NCBI GenBank assembly: GCA_947598485.1
Contig: CANQFJ010000008.1
Coordinates: 1 to 53,911, forward strand
DNA from: an uncultured Bacilli bacterium
Lineage (GTDB): Bacteria; Bacillota_I; Bacilli_A; RF39; UBA660
Direction of reading: 5' to 3'
Length of the DNA stretch: 53,911 nucleotides
Shown: positions 18,657 to 28,360 of the stretch, piece by piece
How positions within the stretch are numbered: the stretch's first letter is position 1
Layout: each line of letters opens with the position of its first letter
Position numbers and translations under genes: made by a program
The notes under the pieces: generated by a model
Told to the model about the DNA's origin: nothing
What the model saw: the letters and a program-made list of their open reading frames with translations, nothing else
Databases searched by the model: none

Positions 18657-19031
18657 ATGGCAAGAATTAAAAATATTGAATTACCAGGTGAAAAACAAGC
18701 TTGGATAGGTCTTACTGCTATATATGGTATTGGTAAGAGCCTAGGCAAAACTATTTGTAAAGATGCAAAAGTTGATGCTGCAAAAAAGGTTAAGGATTTA
18801 ACTGAAGATGAAATAACTGCTATTCGTAAAGAAGTAGAAAAGTACTTAACTGAAGGAGATCTTCGTAGAGATACGCAAATGAATATTAAGAACAAGATGG
18901 AAATTAACTGCTATGAAGGTATTAGACATAAAAAAGGACTACCTGTTAGAGGACAAAGAACTAACAGAAATGCTCGTACTAGAAAAGGTAGAGGAAAAGT
19001 AGTTGCTAACAAGAAAAAGGTAGGAAAGTAG
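18657..19031 (+). CDS. rpsM: Ribosomal protein S13
   Basis: A 124-residue 30S head protein contacting the P-site tRNA and the 50S. It has [12 protein letters not shown] and the C-terminal [19 protein letters not shown] motif. The upstream TAGGAG also ends rpmJ. Confidence 0.97.
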   Translation: MARIKNIELPGEKQAWIGLTAIYGIGKSLGKTICKDAKVDAAKKVKDLTEDEITAIRKEVEKYLTEGDLRRDTQMNIKNKMEINCYEGIRHKKGLPVRGQRTNRNARTRKGRGKVVANKKKVGK

Positions 19032-19042
19032 GAGGATAGACA

Positions 19043-19426
19043 ATGGCATATAATAGAAGAAAGAAAAAAGTAAAGAAGACTGTTGTTGAAGCAGAAGCTC
19101 ATATTCATGCTACTTATAATAATACAATTGTTACAATAAGCGATCCTGATGGTAATGCTATTAGCTGGTCATCTTCAGGAAGAATCGGTTACAAAGGTAG
19201 TAAAAAGAAAACTCCATTTGCTGCAGGACTTGCTGCTGAAGCTGCTGCTACAGCTGCTAAAGATGCAGGCGTTGTTAAAGTAGATGTCTATGTTAAAGGT
19301 TTAGGACCTGGTAGAGAAAATGCTATCAGAAGTCTTCAAACTGCTGGCCTTGAAATTGTAAGTATTAATGACGAAACACCAGTTCCACACAATGGATGTC
19401 GTCCACCAAAAAGACCAAGAAATTAA
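19043..19426 (+). CDS. rpsK: Ribosomal protein S11
   Basis: A 127-residue protein of the 30S platform. It contains [19 protein letters not shown] and the C-terminal [16 protein letters not shown] signature. Confidence 0.98.
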   Translation: MAYNRRKKKVKKTVVEAEAHIHATYNNTIVTISDPDGNAISWSSSGRIGYKGSKKKTPFAAGLAAEAAATAAKDAGVVKVDVYVKGLGPGRENAIRSLQTAGLEIVSINDETPVPHNGCRPPKRPRN

Positions 19427-19446
19427 TATAAAAGGGAGGAATTTTG

Positions 19447-20391
19447 ATGATTAAATTTGAAAAGCCTGAATATAAGATTACAGAATATGATCAAAGCAAT
19501 TTTTATGGCAAATTTGAACTAGAACCACTTGAAAGAGGATTTGGTACTACTATAGGAAATGCTTTAAGAAGAGTCTTACTTTCAAGCTTACCAGGAAGTA
19601 GTGTTATCTCTGTTAAAATTGATGGAGTTATGCATGAATTTCAAAAAATTGACGGAATAGTTGAAGATGTAACAACGATTATTTTAAATATTAAAAAATT
19701 AGTTGTAAAAAATCATACTGAAGATATTAAAGTATTACATTTATCTGCATCAACTGAAGGTGCTGTAACAGCCTCAATGATTGAAAAAGATGCCGATGTT
19801 GAAATAGTCAATCCAGATCTTGAAATATGTACCCTTGTTAAAGGCGGCAAAATTGATATGGAACTTACTATTGCTAATGGTAGAGGATATGTTGAAGCAA
19901 AAGTAAATAAGCAAAGATTAGGTAATATATCTGTAGGAACTATACCAGTTGATTCTAATTTCTCACCAATTGAAGTAGTAAAATACGATGTACTTGATAC
20001 TCGTGTTGGTCAAAATGAAAACTATGATAAATTAATTTTAGAGGTAACTACTGATGGTAGTATGACTCCTGAAGAAGCTATAGCACTTGCTGCTAAAATC
20101 CTTGTTGAACATTTTAATTTATTAGTAGATTTAAATGAAATTGCAAATGTTGCAGATATTATGCAAGAAAAACATGTTGATACTATGGCTAAAACTCTTG
20201 AAACTCCAATTGAAGAAGTTGAATTCTCAGTTAGAGCTTACAATTGTTTAAAGAGAGCCGGTATTCACACAATTCAAGATTTAGTTAACAAAAAAGAAGT
20301 AGAAGTTACTAAGATTAGAAACTTAGGTAAGAAGTCTTTAAAAGAAGTTCTTGATAAAGTTGCTGATCTAGGACTTGAGTTTAAGGAGTAG
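19447..20391 (+). CDS. rpoA: RNA polymerase alpha subunit
   Basis: A 314-residue protein that nucleates assembly of the core polymerase. The N-terminal domain has the dimerisation motif LERGFGTTIGNALRRVLLSS. The C-terminal domain (about 240-314) has the helix-hairpin-helix RNLGKKSLKEV that contacts UP elements and activators. The ORF track begins at TTG 19444. The ATG at 19447 fits GGGAGG better. Confidence 0.97.
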   Translation: MIKFEKPEYKITEYDQSNFYGKFELEPLERGFGTTIGNALRRVLLSSLPGSSVISVKIDGVMHEFQKIDGIVEDVTTIILNIKKLVVKNHTEDIKVLHLSASTEGAVTASMIEKDADVEIVNPDLEICTLVKGGKIDMELTIANGRGYVEAKVNKQRLGNISVGTIPVDSNFSPIEVVKYDVLDTRVGQNENYDKLILEVTTDGSMTPEEAIALAAKILVEHFNLLVDLNEIANVADIMQEKHVDTMAKTLETPIEEVEFSVRAYNCLKRAGIHTIQDLVNKKEVEVTKIRNLGKKSLKEVLDKVADLGLEFKE

Positions 20392-20395
20392 AATT

Positions 20396-20737
20396 ATGGC
20401 ATATCGTAAATTAGGAAGAAATAACCAAGTTAGAAGAAGCATTCTTGCTGGTCTTACTAAAGATGTAATTATGCATGAAAGCATTATTACAACTGAAGCT
20501 AGAGCTAAAGAAGTTCGTAAATTTGTTGATAAGATGATTACCTATGGTAAAAACGGTACTTTAGTATCTCGTAGAAAAGCACTTGCTTTCTTACATAATG
20601 ATAATGAAGTAGTTTCAAAAGTATTTGATGACTTAGCAAAAAGATATGAAACTCGTAATGGCGGTTATACTAGAATAATTAAAGTTGATGAACGCCGTGG
20701 CGATGATGCTTTACAAGTAAAAATAGAATTAGTATAG
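20396..20737 (+). CDS. rplQ: Ribosomal protein L17
   Basis: A 113-residue 50S protein and last gene of the super-operon. The ORF track starts inside rpoA. ATG 20396, after AAGGAG, gives the normal MAYRKLGRNNQVRRS start. Its stop codon is inside the operon terminator. Confidence 0.96.
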   Translation: MAYRKLGRNNQVRRSILAGLTKDVIMHESIITTEARAKEVRKFVDKMITYGKNGTLVSRRKALAFLHNDNEVVSKVFDDLAKRYETRNGGYTRIIKVDERRGDDALQVKIELV

Positions 20738-20757
20738 TGATAAGCTATACTTTTTTT
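20731..20757 (+). terminator. Terminator of the ribosomal operon
   Basis: AGTATAG (20731-20737) pairs with CTATACT (20745-20751), followed by a T-run. The left arm includes the rplQ stop codon. Confidence 0.75.
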
Positions 20758-20793
20758 ATAGATAAAATTATATATACTTTTCTTCTGTTTATA

Positions 20794-20802
20794 TGTTAAA
20801 AT
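20794..20802 (+). promoter_or_regulatory. Extended -10 promoter for parA
   Basis: TGT immediately precedes TAAAAT (20797-20802). No good -35 box lies 17 bp upstream. The start codon of parA is 28 bp further on, after AAGGAG. Confidence 0.4.
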
Positions 20803-20829
20803 ATAGTAGTATGTAAGGAGCGAGTTAGT

Positions 20830-21618
20830 ATGGCTAGAGTAATATCATTAGTAAATCAAAAAGGCGGCGTAGGCAAGACTACATCTAGTATAAATTTAGC
20901 TGCTGCTTTAGGTCAATTAGGCAAGAAAACTTTACTTATTGATATGGATCCCCAAAGTAATGCAACTACTGGATGCGGATTAAATTCTAGCGATTTTGAT
21001 GCTGATATATATGAAGTAGTAACCGGATTATGTAAAACTGAAAAAGCTATTTATAAAACAAAATTTAAAAATTTGAGTATCATACCTTCAACTTTAAATT
21101 TAGCAGGTATCGATGTTGAGTTTGTTAAGAAAATGTTTGCCGATAATACGTTTCAAAGAAATAATCAACTTCGTGCTGCTTTAGAGTCTGTAAAAGATAA
21201 ATACGATTATATTATTATTGATTGCCAACCATCATTAGGTTTATGTACTATGAATGCCTTAGTAGCTAGTGATGCGGTTATAATTCCTGTTCAATGTGAA
21301 TTTTATGCTCTTGAGGGTATTACCCAATTATTAAATTCTATTATTATGGTTCAAAATAGTATGAATCCTGAACTTAGAATCGAAGGGGTTCTTCTTACAA
21401 TGCTTGATGGCAGAACAAATATAGGTTTAGAAGTTATCGAAGAAATAAGAAAATACTTTAAGGATAAAGTATTTAATACTATTATTCCCAGATTAGTAAG
21501 ATTAGTAGAAGCTCCTTCTCATGGAAAACCAATAAATGAATATGATCCTGAAAGCCGTGGTGCTGAGGCTTATCACAATTTAGCAAAGGAAGTGATTGAA
21601 AGAGATGGCGGCGAATAA
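20830..21618 (+). CDS. parA: Chromosome partitioning ATPase ParA/Soj
   Basis: A 262-residue Walker-type ATPase with the deviant Walker A motif KGGVGKTTSS, DMDPQSNATTG and IIDCQPSLG. It moves or positions ParB-parS complexes and may regulate DnaA. The ORF continues past the start of parB, so the two are coupled. In B. subtilis this pair lies near oriC; here it follows rplQ. I saw no parS palindrome (TGTTTCACGTGAAACA-like) in the surrounding sequence. Confidence 0.93.
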   Translation: MARVISLVNQKGGVGKTTSSINLAAALGQLGKKTLLIDMDPQSNATTGCGLNSSDFDADIYEVVTGLCKTEKAIYKTKFKNLSIIPSTLNLAGIDVEFVKKMFADNTFQRNNQLRAALESVKDKYDYIIIDCQPSLGLCTMNALVASDAVIIPVQCEFYALEGITQLLNSIIMVQNSMNPELRIEGVLLTMLDGRTNIGLEVIEEIRKYFKDKVFNTIIPRLVRLVEAPSHGKPINEYDPESRGAEAYHNLAKEVIERDGGE

Positions 21619-22471
21619 AAAAGCTCTAGGAAAGGGACTAGAAGAATTATTTTCAAATGCGTCTTTAACATTTGATAGTTTTGAAGAGCAAATAGTTAAA
21701 GAAGAAAAAAATAACAGTATGGAAATACCTTTAAATGATATTAGATCTAATCCATACCAACCTCGTAAAACTTTTGATGAAGATGCCCTAAATGAACTTG
21801 CTGACTCTATTAAAGAATATGGTGTAGTTGAGCCTATTATTGTTAAAAAAAGTATTAAGGGCTATGAGATAGTCGCAGGTGAAAGAAGAACTAAAGCTGC
21901 CAAACTTGCTGGTCTTACTTCCATCCCTGCAATTGTTAAAGATTTTACTGATAATGAAATGCAAGAAATTGCGCTTCTTGAAAATATTCAAAGAGAGGAT
22001 TTAAATCCTATAGAAGAAGCTGAAAGTATAAATGCTATTATTAGTGCTAGGGGCTTAACTCAAGAGGAATTTGCTAAAAAATTTGGTAAAAGTAGAAGTT
22101 ATATAACTAATTTACTTGGTATATTAAAACTTCCTGATGAAGTTAAAGAAATGGTTAAAGATAAATCAATATCTATGAGTCATGCTAGAAGTTTAAGCAA
22201 ACTAGATGACCAAGATAAGATGATTAAAATTGCCAAAAAAATTGTTAAAGAAAATCTTAATGTTCGAGACATCGAAAAACTACTTTCTAGTAAGCCTAGT
22301 GCTCTTAAAGCAAAAGCTAAAGAAGAAAAATATCGTATTTATGAAGATGCTTTTAGCGATGCAATTGGAAATAAAGTTAAGATTTCTAATAAAAAGATTG
22401 AGATATCATATGATTCAATGACTGATTTAGCAAGAATTATGGAAATATTCCATATTGATATAAAGGATTAA
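21605..22471 (+). CDS. parB: Chromosome partitioning protein ParB/Spo0J
   Basis: A CTP-dependent parS-binding clamp protein of about 288 residues. The start gives the typical KKALGKGLEELF N-terminus. The ParB nuclease-like domain has NPYQPRKTF and the GERR box (EIVAGERRTKAAKLAG), followed by ENIQREDLNPIEEA. The helix-turn-helix LTQEEFAKKFGKSRSYITN follows. The ORF track uses TTG 21596; ATG 21605 gives a more usual N-terminus. Confidence 0.92.
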   Translation: MAANKKALGKGLEELFSNASLTFDSFEEQIVKEEKNNSMEIPLNDIRSNPYQPRKTFDEDALNELADSIKEYGVVEPIIVKKSIKGYEIVAGERRTKAAKLAGLTSIPAIVKDFTDNEMQEIALLENIQREDLNPIEEAESINAIISARGLTQEEFAKKFGKSRSYITNLLGILKLPDEVKEMVKDKSISMSHARSLSKLDDQDKMIKIAKKIVKENLNVRDIEKLLSSKPSALKAKAKEEKYRIYEDAFSDAIGNKVKISNKKIEISYDSMTDLARIMEIFHIDIKD

Positions 22472-22472
22472 T

Positions 22473-22676
22473 ATGAAATTTGAATATAGTTTAAATGATG
22501 AAGTTGTTATGAAAAAGCCTCATGCTTGTGGTACAAATGAATGGATTATTACTAGAGTTGGTGCCGACATAAAAATTAAATGTAAGCATTGTGGCAGAGA
22601 AATAATGATGGATCGCTTAGAATTTCATAAAAAATTAAAAAAGGTGATTAATTATGAAGAAAAGAAAGAGAAATAA
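22473..22676 (+). CDS. DUF951 family protein (YyzM-like)
   Basis: A 67-residue protein with KKPHACGTNEWIITRVGADI and a CKHCGRE zinc-ribbon-like pair, matching the small DUF951 family that sits between parB and ychF in B. subtilis. The biochemical role is unknown. It overlaps the following transporter gene by 23 bp. Confidence 0.88.
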   Translation: MKFEYSLNDEVVMKKPHACGTNEWIITRVGADIKIKCKHCGREIMMDRLEFHKKLKKVINYEEKKEK

Positions 22677-24201
22677 AGATAGGATTACCCTACATCCCGT
22701 TATTACGTTTATAATAATGGTAGCAATATCTATTGTTATAAGTGGAATTTTATCTTTATTTAATATATCCTTTTCTCATCCGGTTGTTAATGAAGCAAGA
22801 CTTGAATATATATCTGTAACTCAATCAGTTAATTCTTTATTTAGTTTAAGTGGAATTAAATATATATTCTCTAATACAGTAGCCAATTTTGCCAATTTCA
22901 CTGTCTTGTCGCATCTTATAATTGTACTTCTTGGCATAGGAATAATGGATTATTCTGGCTTTTTAAAGACAATGATTGGTGTTCTTACTAAAAAAGCTAA
23001 AAAAAATGTTATTACTTTTGTAATCGTTTTTGTTTGCGTAATATCATCATTAGTTGATAATATTCCTTTTATCGCATTTATTCCTCTTTCAGCGCTTATT
23101 TTTAAGTATGGGAAAAGAAACCCTAATATTGGTATAATTGCTTCTTTTGCTGCTCTTACCTGTGGCTACGGCCTTTCTATAACTCTTACAAGCGTTGACT
23201 CGTCACTATCTAATCTTACAAAACTAGCGGCAAGTGTTTTAAATACTAATTATACAGTAGGAGCTTTTTCAATGATATTTATAATGCTTGTTGCTATCAT
23301 ATTGGTTAGTATTTTTGTAACTTATATTACAGAGAATATTATTGCTAAAAGATTACCAATATATGATTTTGAAGAAACGGAAATATTAGCTGAGAGAAAA
23401 CTAACTAAAGCGCAAATAAGAGGACTTTTACTTGCTGGTTTTGCTAGTTTAATTTATTTAGTAATTTTTATTTATAATATTATCCCAGGCCTTCCGTTAT
23501 CAGGAAATTTCTTGAATAAAAATGCTGAACTTTATATTGATAAACTTTTTGGACCTAATTCTTTCTTTAGTAATGGTTCTGTATTCATCATTACATTGTT
23601 ATTTATTATATGGGGATTATTCTATGGCATAGGAGCTAAAACTATAAAAAATAACCGTGAGGCTGTTACAGCTTTAGGGTATAGCTTAAATGGCATGGGA
23701 AAAACGATTATGTATATTTTTGCTGCTTCAACATTTATCAGTATCTTTAAACAAACAAATGTTGGAAACGTTGTTGTTGCGGGGCTTTCTAACGCGATAT
23801 CTTCTTCCGGATTTACGGGTCTTCCTCTTATAATTCTGTTGTTTGTATGTAGCGCTATAGGAACTTTATTTTTACCTGGAACAGTTAACAAATGGACCAT
23901 TTTTTCTGCACAAGTAGTACCAACGTTCTTAAGCGCTGGCTTATCGGGAGAGTTCGCCCAAGTTATTTTAAGATTTGGTGAATCTGTTACGTTAGGATTA
24001 ACTCCAGTCTTTGCCTATTTTATAGTTTATTTAGCTTACTTAGAAAAATATAGTCAAGAAGAAAATACTTTAAGACTTAGTACTGTTATTAAATATCAAG
24101 TACCATATTCAATTGCTACCGGTTTTATTCTTCTTACTATATTAGTCGTTTGGTATTTGATAGGTTTACCTCTTGGGGTTGGTGGAACTATAGCAATTTA
24201 G
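22654..24201 (+). CDS. AbgT-family membrane transporter
   Basis: A 515-residue protein with about 12 hydrophobic segments. The LLGIGIMDYSGFLKTMIG segment, the following IPFIAFIPLSALIFKYGKRN and the GYGLSITLTSVDSSLSN region resemble AbgT transporters. Characterised members import p-aminobenzoyl-glutamate or export sulfonamides. The substrate here is not known. It lies inside the otherwise conserved DUF951-ychF pair, with its start overlapping DUF951, so it may be an insertion into an old operon. Confidence 0.75.
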   Translation: MKKRKRNKDRITLHPVITFIIMVAISIVISGILSLFNISFSHPVVNEARLEYISVTQSVNSLFSLSGIKYIFSNTVANFANFTVLSHLIIVLLGIGIMDYSGFLKTMIGVLTKKAKKNVITFVIVFVCVISSLVDNIPFIAFIPLSALIFKYGKRNPNIGIIASFAALTCGYGLSITLTSVDSSLSNLTKLAASVLNTNYTVGAFSMIFIMLVAIILVSIFVTYITENIIAKRLPIYDFEETEILAERKLTKAQIRGLLLAGFASLIYLVIFIYNIIPGLPLSGNFLNKNAELYIDKLFGPNSFFSNGSVFIITLLFIIWGLFYGIGAKTIKNNREAVTALGYSLNGMGKTIMYIFAASTFISIFKQTNVGNVVVAGLSNAISSSGFTGLPLIILLFVCSAIGTLFLPGTVNKWTIFSAQVVPTFLSAGLSGEFAQVILRFGESVTLGLTPVFAYFIVYLAYLEKYSQEENTLRLSTVIKYQVPYSIATGFILLTILVVWYLIGLPLGVGGTIAI

Positions 24202-24216
24202 AAAGGATGGGGGATT

Positions 24217-25317
24217 ATGGCTTTAAAAGCGGGCATTGTAGGATTGCCTAACGTTGGAAAATCTACTTTATTTAATGCAATTACCAAAAAAAATATTATT
24301 GCCGCTAATTATCCGTTTGCAACTATTGAACCTAATGTTGGTATTGTTGAAGTTCCTGATGAAAGATTGGACTTCTTAAATGAAATGTATGAACCTAAAA
24401 GTTTAGTGCCAACAGCATACGAATTTATTGATATTGCCGGTCTAGTTGCCGGGGCTTCTCATGGTGAGGGACTAGGGAATAAGTTCTTATCTCACATTAG
24501 AGAAGTTGATGCTATAGTGGAGGTAGTTAGGTGCTTTGATAATGCCGAAATAACTCACGTGGCAGGTTCAACTGATCCTCTTCGTGATATTGATATTATT
24601 AATATTGAACTTATTTTATCTGATTTAGAAATTATTGAATCTCGACTTGGTAGAATTGAGAAAAAAGCTCAAGCAACAAAGGAAAAAGATGCTTTAGCAG
24701 AAGTTGCCCTTTTAAAAAAGCTTCAAGAAGCTTTAATTAATAATATTCCTGTAAGGAGAGTAGAGCTTACTAAAGAAGAAAACTTAATAATTAAAAACTT
24801 CAATTTAATAACGGCTAAAAAGGTTATATACGCTGCTAATGTTGATGAAGATACTGTAGCCGTAGGAGATAATGAATATACCAAAAAAGTTAAGGAATAT
24901 GCAGGTAGCGAAGGCTCTGCTGTTGTAGTTATATGCGCTAAAATGGAAGAAGACTTATCTTCCTTTGATGATGCTGAAAGAAAAGAATATTTAAAAGAAA
25001 TGGGAGTTACTAATTCAGGGCTTGATAAACTTATATATGCTACATATGATTTACTAGGTTTATCCACTTTCTTTACCTGTGGAAAAGATGAGGTAAGAGC
25101 GTGGACTTTTGCTAAAGGAACTAAAGCTCCATCTTGTGCAGGTATTATTCACTCAGACTTTGAAAGAGGCTTTATTAAGGCTGAAGTTATGAGCTTTGAT
25201 GATTTAAAGAAATACGGAAGCGAGGCTAAAGTAAGAGAGGCAGGTCGTTTACGTCTCGAGGGTAAAGACTATGTAATGCAAGATGGCGACATCTGTTACT
25301 TTAGATTTAATGTATAA
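24217..25317 (+). CDS. ychF: Redox-regulated ATPase YchF (OLA1 family)
   Basis: A 366-residue Obg-related P-loop protein. The G1 motif GLPNVGKSTLF and the DIAGLVAGASHGEGLGN switch region are clear, as is the C-terminal TGS domain ending DGDICYFRFNV. The family prefers ATP and binds ribosomes. Its stop shares one base with the next start. Confidence 0.97.
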   Translation: MALKAGIVGLPNVGKSTLFNAITKKNIIAANYPFATIEPNVGIVEVPDERLDFLNEMYEPKSLVPTAYEFIDIAGLVAGASHGEGLGNKFLSHIREVDAIVEVVRCFDNAEITHVAGSTDPLRDIDIINIELILSDLEIIESRLGRIEKKAQATKEKDALAEVALLKKLQEALINNIPVRRVELTKEENLIIKNFNLITAKKVIYAANVDEDTVAVGDNEYTKKVKEYAGSEGSAVVVICAKMEEDLSSFDDAERKEYLKEMGVTNSGLDKLIYATYDLLGLSTFFTCGKDEVRAWTFAKGTKAPSCAGIIHSDFERGFIKAEVMSFDDLKKYGSEAKVREAGRLRLEGKDYVMQDGDICYFRFNV

Positions 25318-26438
25318 TGAGTAAGGTTAATATTTATAAATGTGATTCTTATAATGATGAAGATGTTAAACCTGTTATTGATGAAATAATAGGTTTTTAT
25401 GATGAGCTTAAAAATATAAAACAAGGTACTAAAGTGGTCATTAAAGCTAATTTAGTCAGTGCTATGGCTCCAGAGAAAAGTGCAACTACTCATCCAAGCT
25501 TACTTAAACATTTAACTAATTATCTTTTAGAAAAAGGCTGTAGTGTTGTAATTGGCGATAGTCCCGGAGGAGTTTATACTAAACCTTATCTTAATGCGGT
25601 ATATAATGCTACAAAAATGAAAGAAACTAACGCGAAACTTAATGATAACTTTGCGACAGTTAAAACTACCTATGAAGGAGCTAAATTATTAAAGACTTTT
25701 GAATATACGGCTTATCTTGATGATGCTGATTTATTAATTAATTTTTCTAAGTTAAAGACTCATGGCATGATGGGAATGAGTGCCAGTGTAAAAAATCTAT
25801 TTGGTACTATTCCCGGAACTTTAAAACCCGAATATCATTATCGTTTTCCTAAACATGAAGACTTTGCTGATATGCTAATCGATTTAAATACTTATTTTAA
25901 AATGCCTATAAATATTATTGATGCTATTGATGGCATGGAAGGAAATGGCCCAACCGCGGGAAAATCTCGTCATATAGGATGCATCTTAACAAGCAGTAAC
26001 CCTTACGAACTTGATTATGTTGCTAGTAAGATTATTGGTTTAGTACCAGAAGAAGTCCCAACAATAAAAGAATCAATAAAAAGAGAGCTATGTTATCCTA
26101 ATAAAATAGAGCTTAATGATGATTTAAATAAATATTTAATTAAAGATTATGTTTTAATAAAAAGTCATCCTTTATTTTTTATGGATGATAAGAAACTTAT
26201 AGGAAAAATGGCTAATAAATTATTTAGTAATAAACCAGTTTGCAAAGAAAATAAATGTATTGGCTGCGCTAAATGTGCAAGCATTTGTCCTATGAAAGCC
26301 ATAACAATGGTAAATAAAAAACCTCATATTGATCGCACTAAGTGTATTAAGTGTTATTGTTGCCAAGAGTTTTGTCCTGTAGGAGCGATGCAAGTTAAGT
26401 CATCCATGATAATGAAGGTTTTACATAGACATAAGTAA
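25317..26438 (+). CDS. DUF362 protein with two [4Fe-4S] clusters
   Basis: A 373-residue protein. Residues 1-290 match DUF362 (for example KANLVSAMAPEKSATTHPS and KLKTHGMMGMSASVKN). The C-terminal about 60 residues form a bacterial ferredoxin module with CIGCAKCASICP and CIKCYCCQEFCP. This suggests a cytoplasmic electron-transfer or iron-sulfur protein; its reaction is unknown. It is translationally coupled to ychF. Confidence 0.85.
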   Translation: MSKVNIYKCDSYNDEDVKPVIDEIIGFYDELKNIKQGTKVVIKANLVSAMAPEKSATTHPSLLKHLTNYLLEKGCSVVIGDSPGGVYTKPYLNAVYNATKMKETNAKLNDNFATVKTTYEGAKLLKTFEYTAYLDDADLLINFSKLKTHGMMGMSASVKNLFGTIPGTLKPEYHYRFPKHEDFADMLIDLNTYFKMPINIIDAIDGMEGNGPTAGKSRHIGCILTSSNPYELDYVASKIIGLVPEEVPTIKESIKRELCYPNKIELNDDLNKYLIKDYVLIKSHPLFFMDDKKLIGKMANKLFSNKPVCKENKCIGCAKCASICPMKAITMVNKKPHIDRTKCIKCYCCQEFCPVGAMQVKSSMIMKVLHRHK

Positions 26439-26464
26439 TAAAATGTGCTCAAGTGCATTTTATT
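26437..26464 (+). terminator. Terminator before yvcK
   Basis: AATAAAATGTGC and GTGCATTTTATT form a 12-bp stem (two G-T pairs) around the tetraloop TCAA, followed by a T-rich tract. It shows that the ORF-track start at 26445 is not the real yvcK start. Confidence 0.65.
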
Positions 26465-26472
26465 TTATTATA

Positions 26473-26481
26473 TGATAAAAT
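26473..26481 (+). promoter_or_regulatory. Extended -10 promoter for yvcK
   Basis: TGATAAAAT (TGn plus TAAAAT) lies between the terminator and the ATG at 26499. No clear -35 box is present. Confidence 0.35.
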
Positions 26482-26498
26482 ATGGTTGTGATTTGCAT

Positions 26499-27452
26499 AT
26501 GAAAAAGATTGTAATTTTCGGGGGAGGATCTGGCCTTTCTCAAATTTTAAAGGGATTAAAATTATTCCCTGTTGATATAACTGCTGTTGTTACTGTTTGT
26601 GACAATGGAGCCTCTACGGGTAAACTTCGTAAAGAAATGAATATACCTGCCGTTGGCGACATTACCAAAGTAATGGTGTCAATGTCTAACGCTAGTGAAG
26701 ATGTTATTAATCTTATGAACTACCGGTTTAAAAATCAAAGTGTTTATAATCACTCTATTAAGAATTTACTATTAACAGCCCTTTTAGATATGCATGGCAA
26801 TTTTGCAAATAGTTTGCCGGTTTTAGAAAATATTCTTGATATTGAAAATGGTAAAGTTTTACCTCTTACCGAAGATTCAGTTGATTTAATAGGAATCGCC
26901 GAAGACGGTCGTGAAATATATGGAGAAAATGAGGTTACTCACTCTCTTAGCAAAATAAGAGGTCTAAAATATAGTAAGCCAATTAATGTTAATCCTAAAG
27001 TTTTAAAGGCAGTTAAAGAAGCTGATTTAATAATTATATCTTCAGGTAGTTTAATTACTAGTATTCTTCCTCATTTAATTAGTGAAGAAGTAGTAAATGC
27101 TATTAAAAATAGTAAGGCTAAAACTATGTATATTTGTAACTTATTTACTCAACCTGGAGAAACTGATGATTTTAAAGTATCAGATCATATTAAGATATTA
27201 GAAAAATATTTAGGAAAAAATTCTATAGACATCGTACTTGCTAATTCTAAAAAAATGAGCAGTAAGCTTGCTTTAAAATACTCTACTAAAGAGCAAAAAG
27301 ATCCTGTAGAGCTTGATGAAGAAGAGCTTGAAAAGATGGGCGTACACGTTATAGGAGATGTTTTATATAAAATTGAAGATGGTTTTTACCGTCATGATTC
27401 ACTAAAAGTAGGATATCTAGTATTTTCTTACTTAATGGAAGGTAGAAAATGA
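26499..27452 (+). CDS. yvcK: YvcK/GlmR family (gluconeogenesis factor)
   Basis: A 317-residue Rossmann-like protein with the UDP-GlcNAc/CofD-type N-terminus VIFGGGSGLSQILKGLK. In B. subtilis this family links carbon flow to peptidoglycan precursor synthesis. The ATG at 26499 is chosen because the longer ORF would begin in the terminator. It overlaps whiA in ATGA. The usual upstream partner rapZ is absent. Confidence 0.92.
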   Translation: MKKIVIFGGGSGLSQILKGLKLFPVDITAVVTVCDNGASTGKLRKEMNIPAVGDITKVMVSMSNASEDVINLMNYRFKNQSVYNHSIKNLLLTALLDMHGNFANSLPVLENILDIENGKVLPLTEDSVDLIGIAEDGREIYGENEVTHSLSKIRGLKYSKPINVNPKVLKAVKEADLIIISSGSLITSILPHLISEEVVNAIKNSKAKTMYICNLFTQPGETDDFKVSDHIKILEKYLGKNSIDIVLANSKKMSSKLALKYSTKEQKDPVELDEEELEKMGVHVIGDVLYKIEDGFYRHDSLKVGYLVFSYLMEGRK

Positions 27453-28360
27453 CCTATACAACATCACTTAAAGAAGAAATATCTAAAAGTGATTATAGTT
27501 TAATGGAGGCTAGATATGAACTCGAGGCCTTTATTAAATGCAGTGGTAAAATAAAATCAGATATAAAACTAACCCTAGAAAATGCTTCAGTAGCTCGCAA
27601 AATATATAAAGAAATGAAAATGGTTTATGATATTAATCCTACAATTACGATTCGTTTACAAAAACGTTTTAGAGTAAAACAAATATATATCTTAACCATT
27701 AAAGATAAAGTAGAATTTATCAAAGATGATTTAAATCTTTCAAGAATGACAAATGTGCCTTCGGTAAATGAAGAAAAAATTGCTTTCTTACAAGGTGCCT
27801 TTTTGGCATGTGGCAATGTATCCAATCCTCAAACAAGTGGCTATCATTTAGAATTTATTTGTAACAATACAGCGATGGCTAAAACAATCCAAAAGCTCTT
27901 AAATGATTTTAATCTAAATGCTAAAATAGTAGAAAGAGGCTATAAATATATTGTATATTTAAAATCTAGCGATAGTATAAGTGATTTATTAAGACTTTTT
28001 AAAGCAACATCATCTCTTTTCTTTTTTGAAGATATAAGAATATATAGAGATCATAAAAATATGGTTAATAGATTAAATAATTGTGAGATATCTAATCAAA
28101 CAAGAAGTATTGAAACAGGTGTGAAGCAGCTTGAAGAAATTAATTTCTTAAAAGAGCATGATTTAGTAGATATTTTAGATGATAAAACCAAAATAGTTTT
28201 GGAAGTTAGAGAGAAATATCCTGAATCATCTTTATCAGAGCTCGCCGAAATTATAACTTTGGAGTATAATTATAAAATAGGTAAATCAGGAGTTAATCAT
28301 CACTTTATAAAAATTAGTAATTTAGTAAAGAGGTATAAAGAAAATAATGAACATAAATAA
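27449..28360 (+). CDS. whiA: Sporulation/division regulator WhiA
   Basis: A 303-residue protein with the degenerate LAGLIDADG-like N-terminal half (AFLQGAFLACGNVSNPQTSGYHLEF) and the C-terminal helix-turn-helix (YPESSLSELAEII and GKSGVNHHFIKI). WhiA binds DNA and affects cell division and chromosome segregation in Firmicutes. It is coupled to yvcK and overlaps the next ORF by 14 bp. Confidence 0.93.
   Translation: MTYTTSLKEEISKSDYSLMEARYELEAFIKCSGKIKSDIKLTLENASVARKIYKEMKMVYDINPTITIRLQKRFRVKQIYILTIKDKVEFIKDDLNLSRMTNVPSVNEEKIAFLQGAFLACGNVSNPQTSGYHLEFICNNTAMAKTIQKLLNDFNLNAKIVERGYKYIVYLKSSDSISDLLRLFKATSSLFFFEDIRIYRDHKNMVNRLNNCEISNQTRSIETGVKQLEEINFLKEHDLVDILDDKTKIVLEVREKYPESSLSELAEIITLEYNYKIGKSGVNHHFIKISNLVKRYKENNEHK

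Noticed and set aside
20738-22700. parS site near parAB
   Set aside because: I looked for TGTTTCACGTGAAACA-like palindromes and saw none; a motif scan of the genome is needed to locate them.
24723-25067. Minus-strand ORF inside ychF
   Set aside because: Antisense to a conserved gene, no promoter or ribosome binding site.
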